In this document: positions 50,321 through 57,347 of the stretch, one piece after another
Position numbering within the stretch: position 1 is the first letter of the stretch
How the letters are laid out: every line of letters begins with the position of its first letter
Assembly: GCA_964468815.1 (NCBI GenBank)
Contig: CAYXWN010000006.1
Span: forward strand, 1 to 59,880
Source: UMGS621 sp964468815
Lineage (GTDB): Bacteria; Bacillota; Clostridia; Christensenellales; Borkfalkiaceae
DNA: 59,880 bases
Direction: 5' to 3'
Made by a program: the position numbers and the translations under genes
Notes under the pieces: generated by a model
Told to the model about the DNA's origin: nothing
Seen by the model: only the letters and a program-made list of their open reading frames with translations
The model's database searches: none

Positions 50321-53300
50321 ATGAAAAAAAGGTTACTTGTTATTTTATCGAGTTTACTGTGCTTGCTATGTTCGGCGGCGTTCGTTGCTTGCGACGAGCC
50401 AAAGCTGGAAGAGTCGAAGCCGAGCGGCAGTTATACCGTAACGTATGAGGCGGCGGAGGGAATTAAATATTCTGCGGACAACGTCACGACGATTGAGGGC
50501 GGCAGCGACTTGGTATTTACGTTTGAGGTCAGCGTGTTTTATAAGGGCACGCCGATCGTCACGGTGAACGGGAGAGAACGGAATACTTCCTTTGCGGACG
50601 AAGACGAGCATATTTACTCTTGCAAAATCAGAAGCGTGTCGAAGGACGTTACCGTTTCGATTAGCGGCGTCGAAAAGGCGGAATCCGAACTGCTGAAAAG
50701 CGGTACGGGCACGATAGAAGCGCCGTTCTTGATCAAAGAACCGATTGACTTGATCGAAATGGCAGAAGTGATCAACGCCGGCGGAGAAAATTCGACGATG
50801 AGCGTTCTCGGCTATTACCATTTGGAAAATTCGCTTGACTTCCGCGGAGAAGAAATTCAGATTATCGGCGACGGGAACACGCAATATTCCTTTTTCGGGG
50901 GATATTTCAACGGAAACGGACATACGATTTCTAATTTTAAGATTGATACGGATAAAGAATACGTCGGCTTGTTCGGCATTGTTCAAGCGTACGATATGCT
51001 CGGCTTTTCGGGCGGAACGATTTACAACCTAAAATTATCCGATTTCACCGTAACGTCGAGAAATACGGGAACGACGCTGGTTTGCGGCTCGTTGGTCGGG
51101 CAAGGCTTCGGCGCGAACTTGACCTTGTGCGAGGCGAAAAACGGCGTCGTTGAAATTTACGGCGATCAAAACCATTTTTCTTATGCGGGCGGATTGATCG
51201 GCTTGCAGAATTCTTACGAATATCCGAATTTTTCCAAGATCGCGTATTGCGCGACGGTTAACGTTGACGTAAACTGCAACGCAGGTTCTACCTACGTGGC
51301 GGGCGGCATCGTCGGGTTTGTGTATTCTTATGAAGAAACGACTGTTTCCACCGTGTGCAACAGTTATTCCACGGGTAACGTTTCCGGCTCGTTCTATGCA
51401 GGCGGAATCGCCGGTTGGTTGGGCAATTATTCGGCGATCGTCAATTGTTATTCGACGGGCAACGTCAGCGCGCAGACCAATCTTTCGGACTTGGACGGTT
51501 CTGAGGAATATTGCCATTCGTACGCAGGCGGCATCGTTGGCATGGCGCAAAACGATACGGCGATCGTGGATTGCTTTGTAACGGGGAAAATGAGTGCGAT
51601 GGCGCAGTTGGGCGGCAATTACGCGCATACGGGCGATTTTGCCGGCAGAATCGAGGCGTTGAACGAAACGCAATTCAATTCTCACCTTGCGAGCGTGTTC
51701 AACTGCTATTACGCAAAGGACGGGAAGAGCGATTCCATCGACCTAACGAAGAAAGAGGACGTAAAGAGCAATCTTTATTGGCATGAAATCGACTGGTTGT
51801 TTCCGCAGGGAAGTTATCCCGTCATCAACGACGTAAACAGTTCTATTGATTCGGATTCGGAAACGAGCACGATCGAGCACTATTATTATACGGTAAAACT
51901 TGATTTCGGCGACGTAATCGCGGAGGGGGAAGAAGAGGATTTAAGCAGCCTTGAAGTTGAGATTGCCGATCAATACGAATCCATGGCGTTCTGGTACTTG
52001 GCGTATATCGGCGGTTCTGGCGGAATCCCGAGCAGCATTTACGCGAAGGACGGATACGTTTCTTACGGATATTATTTTGACGAAGCGCGTACGCTTGCCG
52101 TTCCTTACGGCTACGTTCCGACGCGGAACATCACCCTTTACGTCGGTTTTGCCGATTATAAAGAAGTTGCGGGAACGTACTATATCATTCCGCAAACCGC
52201 GTCTGCGTATTCCGATCCGATCAAGTTGACGATTTCGGACAACGGTTCGTACGAGTGTTCGGACGCGTACGAAACGCATAGCGGCGTATACGTTTATAAC
52301 GGAAAAAATATTTTATTTTACGACGCGCGTTTTGCGCGCTATTACGGCGTAAGCGCGATCGAGAACCAGCAAGAATATACTTTCTCCGCGTCCCTTTCGG
52401 ATAACCGACTGACGATTTTCGGCGGTATTTATACGGACGAAGACGGCGAATCCGTAACGTTGGTCGCGCAAGACAATCCGTTATGCGCGGTGAAGAAAGA
52501 AGCGGCACTTGTCGGCAGTTATTATAATAAGACGGAAACCGAAACGACGATTTATACGTTCTATGCAGACGGACGGGGCGAAGCAAGCCGAAACGACGAG
52601 ATCGAAGAGTTTACCTATTCGGGGAACGGCGCGGTATTAGAGATTGCGTTTGCTTCCGAAACGCTGAGCGGAACGGTAAAGAACGGCGTACCCGTCGCCG
52701 TAGGCGGCAAAGCGTTGACGGCTGCGGACGCGTACAGAGGAACGTGGAAATTAGATTCGCTTTCGGATAAATATTACGTGTTCGACGGCGCGGGCAATTG
52801 GCAGTATCTCTATTACGGGTATCGTTTTGAAAAGAACCACGCGTTCAAGGAATTGTTGAACGAGGAATACGGCACGTATACGGTTGAAAACGACGGTTTG
52901 GTCTTGTCCGACGGCACGAAGATTTCCTTCGGCGCGGACGGCTTCGTCGTAGCGAAAAAGAGCGGTAACGAGATGATTTACGGCAAAGAAAACAGCCGTT
53001 TCGGAACGTGGAATACCGCGGACGGCTCTGTTTGCTTAGATCTGTACGGCATGGGCAAGAACGGTTCGGGCGAGGCGAAATTGACCTTTATCACCGAGCA
53101 AAACGGGAAGACTTGTAACGAAATTAATCGGTTGACCTATTCGTCCGACGTCTTGGCGGACGATACGCTCTGCCTCTTTTACGACGGCGCGTTGTTTGGC
53201 TTGGTGTCTTACGACGGGAATACGGGAACGTTGATCGGCTCTGTTTATAACGCGACGGAGAGCGTGTATGCGGATATGACGTTCTATCGTTTGGACGAAT

Positions 53301-54517
53301 ATCGCGGCGAATGGATCGGCAACGATTCCGATCCGCTGTTCGAGATCGTCGATTTTAACGGCTACGGCAGTTATGCGGCGGTCGGCGTCGCGCCGGACGG
53401 GATTCTTTTGATCGACGGGCAAAAGGTGGAATATACGTTGGACGGCTTTACGTTGGAGGGCTACTTCACCTATAACGGAACGTTGTATTCGATTTCTTTG
53501 GACGAAGAAACGAATACGTTGACGGTCACTCCGTCGGGCGAAGCCGCAATCGAATTGGTCAGAAAGGACGTTTTGGGCGACAAGACGTTTATGGACGAAA
53601 CGGGGAACGAATACGGATTCAACGGCAAGAGCGGAATCGGGGACGGACGTCTTACCGTCGTCGCGACGAACGGAGAAACTGCGACGTATCGCTACGAATT
53701 GACGAATAAAGACGGCGTTGTCGCGCGGATCTTGAACGAAACGAATGCGGAAATCGGCTCTCTTACAATCACCTCTGAAAACGGCGAAAGCAGTTATTTT
53801 TTGAATTTGAATGGCAAAAACTTCGCGATCGGCGAAAAGACGGTGTTTACGGGCAAGTGGGCGCTCAGCGCGTCGTACGCGTCCATGATCGAGATCGGCA
53901 CGATGAATTTAAGCGGCAAATTGAACGGGCGCGTTCCGCTGTCCGTAGACGGCGTTGTTTCCGTTCACGATGCGGAGTTCGAAATGGTGGACGGCTCGTA
54001 TTTGGAATGGGAATACGCGGACGGCGAATATTTGTACGCGGTTTCGGTTGCGGACGGACAGTTCGTGTTGTCGCGGTATCTGAATTGGTTTAAATACGAA
54101 GATTCGGGAACGGACGATAGCGGCGAATCCGTTTGGAATTACAGTTACGCCATGAAAGCGGATTTGTTGTTCGGCGTTTGGACGAGCGCATTGTTTTCGC
54201 AAGAATATGCGTTTGACGGCATGGGATTGTGTAACGAAGTCTTGGGTTACTATTCCGTTCGGAATATTTACGATACCGAAGAAGATAGCACCGAGTATTT
54301 CTATTACAGTTATTTCAGACAAAAAGAAAATCCGACCGCCTTTGACTACGTGATTGTAACCGAGGTCGGCTCTGCTTGGAAAGTTGTGTTCTGCGATTAC
54401 GATACGGCAGGCGACGACGCTTACAAGAACGAGGAAACGCACCGAGCGTTTACGTTGGAATCCGTCGATTTAAGCGATTACGACTTGACCAAAGACGATT
54501 ATAACGAAACTGTATAA
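50321..54517 (+). CDS. Giant GLUG-repeat surface lipoprotein
   Basis: The protein has 1398 residues. Lipobox FVAC (Cys24) is followed by a small beta domain. GLUG-type repeats lie at about 110-500 (FNGNGHTISNFKI, YAGGLIGLQNS, AGGIAGWLGNYSAIVNCYSTGNV), then an InlB-like repeat near 530-620. The remaining 750 residues hold repeated short beta units of the form GTY..-DNGSYE/DG-W (for example YRGTWKLDSLSDKYYVFDGA, GEWIGNDSDPLFEIVDF). GLUG repeats are common in IgA-peptidase-like and adhesin proteins. GGAGAAC precedes the ATG at 50321. It ends the 20-kb operon before a strong terminator. Confidence 0.8.
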   Translation: MKKRLLVILSSLLCLLCSAAFVACDEPKLEESKPSGSYTVTYEAAEGIKYSADNVTTIEGGSDLVFTFEVSVFYKGTPIVTVNGRERNTSFADEDEHIYSCKIRSVSKDVTVSISGVEKAESELLKSGTGTIEAPFLIKEPIDLIEMAEVINAGGENSTMSVLGYYHLENSLDFRGEEIQIIGDGNTQYSFFGGYFNGNGHTISNFKIDTDKEYVGLFGIVQAYDMLGFSGGTIYNLKLSDFTVTSRNTGTTLVCGSLVGQGFGANLTLCEAKNGVVEIYGDQNHFSYAGGLIGLQNSYEYPNFSKIAYCATVNVDVNCNAGSTYVAGGIVGFVYSYEETTVSTVCNSYSTGNVSGSFYAGGIAGWLGNYSAIVNCYSTGNVSAQTNLSDLDGSEEYCHSYAGGIVGMAQNDTAIVDCFVTGKMSAMAQLGGNYAHTGDFAGRIEALNETQFNSHLASVFNCYYAKDGKSDSIDLTKKEDVKSNLYWHEIDWLFPQGSYPVINDVNSSIDSDSETSTIEHYYYTVKLDFGDVIAEGEEEDLSSLEVEIADQYESMAFWYLAYIGGSGGIPSSIYAKDGYVSYGYYFDEARTLAVPYGYVPTRNITLYVGFADYKEVAGTYYIIPQTASAYSDPIKLTISDNGSYECSDAYETHSGVYVYNGKNILFYDARFARYYGVSAIENQQEYTFSASLSDNRLTIFGGIYTDEDGESVTLVAQDNPLCAVKKEAALVGSYYNKTETETTIYTFYADGRGEASRNDEIEEFTYSGNGAVLEIAFASETLSGTVKNGVPVAVGGKALTAADAYRGTWKLDSLSDKYYVFDGAGNWQYLYYGYRFEKNHAFKELLNEEYGTYTVENDGLVLSDGTKISFGADGFVVAKKSGNEMIYGKENSRFGTWNTADGSVCLDLYGMGKNGSGEAKLTFITEQNGKTCNEINRLTYSSDVLADDTLCLFYDGALFGLVSYDGNTGTLIGSVYNATESVYADMTFYRLDEYRGEWIGNDSDPLFEIVDFNGYGSYAAVGVAPDGILLIDGQKVEYTLDGFTLEGYFTYNGTLYSISLDEETNTLTVTPSGEAAIELVRKDVLGDKTFMDETGNEYGFNGKSGIGDGRLTVVATNGETATYRYELTNKDGVVARILNETNAEIGSLTITSENGESSYFLNLNGKNFAIGEKTVFTGKWALSASYASMIEIGTMNLSGKLNGRVPLSVDGVVSVHDAEFEMVDGSYLEWEYADGEYLYAVSVADGQFVLSRYLNWFKYEDSGTDDSGESVWNYSYAMKADLLFGVWTSALFSQEYAFDGMGLCNEVLGYYSVRNIYDTEEDSTEYFYYSYFRQKENPTAFDYVIVTEVGSAWKVVFCDYDTAGDDAYKNEETHRAFTLESVDLSDYDLTKDDYNETV

Positions 54518-54525
54518 AAAATAAT

Positions 54526-54563
54526 AAAAACATCGCCTGTCTGCGTGACGGGCGATGTTTTTT
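54526..54563 (+). terminator. Terminator of the S8 protease-Opp operon
   Basis: ACATCGCC ... GGCGATGT followed by TTTTTT, nine bases after the giant lipoprotein stop codon. Confidence 0.85.
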
Positions 54564-54650
54564 ATGCGTAAAACGCGATTCGTTCGGGATAAAGTTGCGC
54601 GCTTTTTATTGGGGAATAAAAAGCAAGGGAATCCCTTGCAAAATATCAAA

Positions 54651-54683
54651 AACGTTCGTCTAATAATCTATTAGATGAACGTT
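54651..54683. repeat. TAATA-type palindrome 1
   Basis: AACGTTCGTCTAATA-ATC-TATTAGATGAACGTT with one G.T-compatible change between arms, then TTTTTT. The T-run gives it a terminator look, but the same core recurs in the next three copies, which lack T-runs. Confidence 0.75.
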
Positions 54684-54795
54684 TTTTCTATTATTATAGT
54701 AAAAAACAGTCGAAAAGTCAACGCAACGAGTATAAAAAATGCAAGAAACGCCTTGTTTTTCGCAAAATCCGTACCGTTATGAGAATAGTGGTTCG

Positions 54796-54832
54796 GTTTT
54801 GTTCATCTAATAGATTATTAGATGAACAAAAC
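54796..54832. repeat. TAATA-type palindrome 2 (perfect)
   Basis: Perfect 17-bp arms GTTTTGTTCATCTAATA around GAT. No T-run follows. Confidence 0.8.
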
Positions 54833-54898
54833 GCAAAGAGTCCGTCCGTTTCGGGACGGAAAGAGCGACTACGGGTAGGGTGAATCAAGCCCGAACCC

Positions 54899-54925
54899 GT
54901 GCGTTTAATAACGTATTAGGCGTAC
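54899..54925. repeat. TAATA-type palindrome 3
   Basis: GTGCGTTTAATA-ACG-TATTAGGCGTAC. The two arms differ only at positions where G.T pairs replace Watson-Crick pairs, so an RNA or ssDNA hairpin is preserved. Confidence 0.6.
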
Positions 54926-55004
54926 AAATCCCCTTTTCTTAACCCGAAAAAGAACGGAATAAGCATGTTTTTTAAAGAATATGGATGAAATAAGCGATAC
55001 CGTA

Positions 55005-55033
55005 TTGACAAATAGAGTAAATCGTGTTAAAAT
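55005..55033 (+). promoter_or_regulatory. Promoter of the SipW/TasA-type locus
   Basis: TTGACA at 55005-55010, 17-base spacer, TAAAAT at 55028-55033. Transcription should start near 55040, so palindrome 4 is the first structure in the transcript. Confidence 0.75.
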
Positions 55034-55045
55034 AAATCTATATCT

Positions 55046-55072
55046 GTTCATCTAATAGTTTATTAGACGAAC
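55046..55072 (+). promoter_or_regulatory. TAATA-type palindrome 4 at the transcript start
   Basis: GTTCATCTAATA-GTT-TATTAGACGAAC, one G.T-compatible difference. It lies about +5 to +31 of the predicted transcript, between promoter and the AAGGAG of the first gene. Such a place suits an operator or a 5'-end RNA hairpin. Confidence 0.65.
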
Positions 55073-55110
55073 AAGAAACAGAAACGACGGCGCGACAAGG
55101 AGAAGACAGA

Positions 55111-55593
55111 ATGACGAAAAAACTGCAATACGGAATGATCGTAACGGCAATCGTATTGACGGTGCTCGGTTTAATCATATGGGGAATAGTCGGCATATGG
55201 GATAAGCCGGAAAACGAGATCACTCTGACGATAGAAGAAGAAACGGTAACCACGTTAGAGGCGCGTTTGGTCGGCATTTACCCCGGCGGCGAGAAATCGT
55301 ATAAAGTAAATCTGATCGGCGAGGGCGCGGACGGTTATTATATTACGTTGAATTTCCGCGACGACGACGGCGGCAAGTTGAAAAAGTATATCCGAGTTGC
55401 GATCAATGCAGGGGAAGAAGAACGTTCGGAAGAACTCGAAGCCTTGTTAAGCGGAGATAAGATAAAGTTGGGGAGAGGAATTCGGGAGATCACCATAACG
55501 TATGCCATGCCCGAAAGCGTCGGGAATGAATCGCAAGGGACGGAAGTATCGTTTTATATTGACGTAGAGGCGTCTAACGCGGAAGAAAGATGA
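55111..55593 (+). CDS. Membrane-anchored protein of the SipW/TasA-type locus
   Basis: The protein has 160 residues. One N-terminal membrane helix (about 8-28, IVTAIVLTVLGLIIWGIVG) lacks a lipobox or obvious cleavage site. A single beta-rich acidic domain follows (residues 40-155) with LVGIYPGGEKSYKVNLIGEG. No enzymatic motif is seen. AAGGAGAAG precedes the ATG. It overlaps the signal peptidase gene by four bases (ATGA), so it is tightly coupled. It may be an anchor or chaperone for the matrix proteins. The family is not recognised. Confidence 0.7.
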   Translation: MTKKLQYGMIVTAIVLTVLGLIIWGIVGIWDKPENEITLTIEEETVTTLEARLVGIYPGGEKSYKVNLIGEGADGYYITLNFRDDDGGKLKKYIRVAINAGEEERSEELEALLSGDKIKLGRGIREITITYAMPESVGNESQGTEVSFYIDVEASNAEER

Positions 55594-56366
55594 GCATGGC
55601 AGAGAGTATCGGGAAAAAAGACGTCGTGAAAAAGACGTTAAAAATAGTCGGGGACGTGTTGTTGTTTTTAATCATCGCGCTTGCACTGTTTGTGTTGGTG
55701 GTAAGTATCACATCCAAAAAAGACGCGGACGGCACGGCGACGGTGTTCGGGTGTCAATTGCGGTTCGTGCAGTCGAGTTCGATGGAACAGTGTGCCGAAA
55801 CCGACGTAAGCGGATACGAAATTAAGAGTATCCCCGTTAAGTCGTGCGTGTTTATAGAAGTAGTACCCGAAAACGAAGCGCAAAAGGCGGAATGGTATAA
55901 ATCCCTTAAAGTGGGTGACGTTCTGACCATAAAATACGTGTATACCAAGCAAGAAACCATCACCCACCGAATCGTGAAGATACAAGAGAAAGAAACGGGC
56001 GGCTATATCATTACGTTAGAGGGGGACAATAAAGGTTCGGACTCTCGTTTGTTGACGCAAATGATTGATACGAGCCTACAAAATACCCCCAATTACGTCG
56101 TCGGTAAGGTGACGGGGCAAAGTTACTTGTTGGGGCTGTTGGTGTATGCCTTAAAAACCCCGGTCGGAATCGTTTGCATTGTCATTATTCCGAGCGTGAT
56201 CGTGTTGATCTTTGAAGTTTTGCGCTTAGTAAAAGTGTTCGGCGACGAGAAGAAAGAAAAACTTGCCGAAAAGCAGAAAGCGCAAGAGTTAGAGTTAGAA
56301 GAATTAAAACGGCAATTGGAAGAGTTGCAACGGAAGCAAAACGGCTCAACCGAAGAAAGCAAATAA
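55590..56366 (+). CDS. SipW-type signal peptidase I with coiled-coil tail
   Basis: The protein has 258 residues. A membrane helix at about 20-43 is followed by the extracytoplasmic catalytic domain. The nucleophile Ser is in QSSSMEQ and the general base is His in THRIV, not Lys, which marks the archaeal/ER-like SipW subtype. A second membrane helix lies at about 183-212. A cytosolic coiled-coil tail of about 45 residues (EKLAEKQKAQELELEELKRQ) is unusual. SipW cleaves TasA-type precursors, and two such precursors are encoded just downstream. Confidence 0.9.
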   Translation: MSMAESIGKKDVVKKTLKIVGDVLLFLIIALALFVLVVSITSKKDADGTATVFGCQLRFVQSSSMEQCAETDVSGYEIKSIPVKSCVFIEVVPENEAQKAEWYKSLKVGDVLTIKYVYTKQETITHRIVKIQEKETGGYIITLEGDNKGSDSRLLTQMIDTSLQNTPNYVVGKVTGQSYLLGLLVYALKTPVGIVCIVIIPSVIVLIFEVLRLVKVFGDEKKEKLAEKQKAQELELEELKRQLEELQRKQNGSTEESK

Positions 56367-56379
56367 GCGAGGAAATCCG

Positions 56380-56496
56380 ATGAGTATTTGGGTAAAAATC
56401 TATATCGCGGCAGTGGTCGTTGTAAGCGTGGCGAGCGTCGCTTTGTTGGTTTACGACGTCGTAAAAGATTGGATCGCTTTGCGAAAAGAAAACTAA
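56380..56496 (+). CDS. 38-aa single-helix membrane protein
   Basis: ATG at 56380 follows GAGGAAA by six bases; the 38 residues begin MSIWVKIYIAAVVVVSVASV, form one membrane helix, and end VVKDWIALRKEN. The gene lies 13 bases after the SipW gene and before the TasA-type genes. Too short for usual gene finders. It may be a small subunit or regulator of the SipW peptidase. Confidence 0.65.
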   Translation: MSIWVKIYIAAVVVVSVASVALLVYDVVKDWIALRKEN

Positions 56497-56547
56497 CCTT
56501 ACGTAAAAAAGGCGGCGCGGTCGCAAACGACGCGTGTCGCAAAGTAT

Positions 56548-56578
56548 TATAATACGGTATTCGATCGCCCGAACGGGC
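56548..56578 (+). promoter_or_regulatory. Candidate internal promoter and leader hairpin
   Basis: TATAAT at 56548-56553 with a poor -35, then CGCCC-GAAC-GGGCG at 56565-56578. It may give the TasA-like gene its own, higher expression. Confidence 0.35.
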
Positions 56579-56613
56579 GAAAGCGATAAATCTAAACAAG
56601 GAGGGACAGGCAA

Positions 56614-57243
56614 ATGAGTAAAAGCAAAATCAAAACGCTGTTGATCGCTTGCGTGATGATTATGTTGTGTACGGCGATGATCGTGGGAGGCACGTTTGCG
56701 TTGTGGAGTGACAACAAACAGGTCACGAACCATTTGAGTGCAGGCACGCTGAGCGTAAGTTTGACGAGAATCGGTCACACGAAAAAGACTTTGAACGAGA
56801 GCGGTTGTTTGGAAACCGAAGAAGTGACGAGCGAAAGCGTCGATTTCAGCGCGGCAACCGGCTCGAATATCTTTGCGCTCGACGAGGGCGAAGTCATTGT
56901 TCCGTGTGCATCGTACGAAGCAAAGCTGAAACTCAAAAACAACGGGGACGTGGCGATAACCTACGGCGTTGCAATTAAACTCGGTACGTGTGATACGGCA
57001 TTGAAATCACAACTGAAAGTATCGGTGAAAATCGGCGACGGCGATTGGACAACCAAGTCGTTATCGGAGATTACGTCCGCAGGGCTCACGATCGTAAACA
57101 ACCAAGCGTTGGCGAAAAATGCAGAGCAGGTATTCAGCGTAAAGGTAGAATTTGCGGATATGGAAAACAATAACGACGCAAAAGGTCAGGAAGCAAATTT
57201 CGATTTGCTGGTAAATGCGGTTCAAGCGACGTCTGCGTCATAA
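56614..57243 (+). CDS. TasA/camelysin-like matrix protein, SipW-dependent
   Basis: The protein has 209 residues. The N-terminal helix ends with VGGTFALWSD, the hallmark of SipW-dependent signal peptides. The mature protein is a beta-sandwich with alternating hydrophobic strands, as in TasA/CalY (peptidase M73-type fold). Two Cys pairs (GCLETEE, VPCASYE, GTCDTA) may form disulfides. GGAGGGACAGGCAA precedes the ATG. Members assemble into extracellular fibres for biofilm. It follows the 38-aa gene. Confidence 0.85.
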   Translation: MSKSKIKTLLIACVMIMLCTAMIVGGTFALWSDNKQVTNHLSAGTLSVSLTRIGHTKKTLNESGCLETEEVTSESVDFSAATGSNIFALDEGEVIVPCASYEAKLKLKNNGDVAITYGVAIKLGTCDTALKSQLKVSVKIGDGDWTTKSLSEITSAGLTIVNNQALAKNAEQVFSVKVEFADMENNNDAKGQEANFDLLVNAVQATSAS

Positions 57244-57282
57244 CGCAACGCATAAATCGCAAAGGTAAAGTTAAAAATTAAA

Positions 57283-57297
57283 TTCTTATATTAAGAA
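57283..57297 (+). promoter_or_regulatory. Hairpin touching the ribosome site of the GLUG matrix gene
   Basis: TTCTTA-TAT-TAAGAA; its right arm runs into the AAAGGAG at 57296-57302. It could partly mask the ribosome site, but the stem is weak. Confidence 0.4.
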
Positions 57298-57308
57298 AGG
57301 AGTAAAAA

Positions 57309-57347
57309 ATGAAGAAGACAATGAAGAAGACAATGAAGAAGACAATG
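57309..57347 (+). repeat. 12-bp in-frame tandem repeat at the start codon
   Basis: ATGAAGAAGACA is repeated three times (57309-57344) and a fourth unit begins ATGAAGAGA. It encodes MKKT three times over, each beginning with an ATG. Slippage would lengthen or shorten the N-region by four residues without breaking the frame. Confidence 0.95.

Larger units (their letters stand above)
54564..55110. other. 593-base intergenic region with four related palindromes
   Basis: The region between the terminator and the matrix locus contains four palindromes (listed separately), a GCAAGGG-AAT-CCCTTGC hairpin at 54623-54640, a TCCGTCC...GGACGGA hairpin near 54841-54860, and a near-consensus promoter at 55005. 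No gene is supported. Confidence 0.75.

Noticed and set aside
54651..54690. Simple terminator for the preceding operon
   Set aside because: A better terminator stands at 54526-54563. This hairpin is one of four related palindromes, three of which have no T-run.
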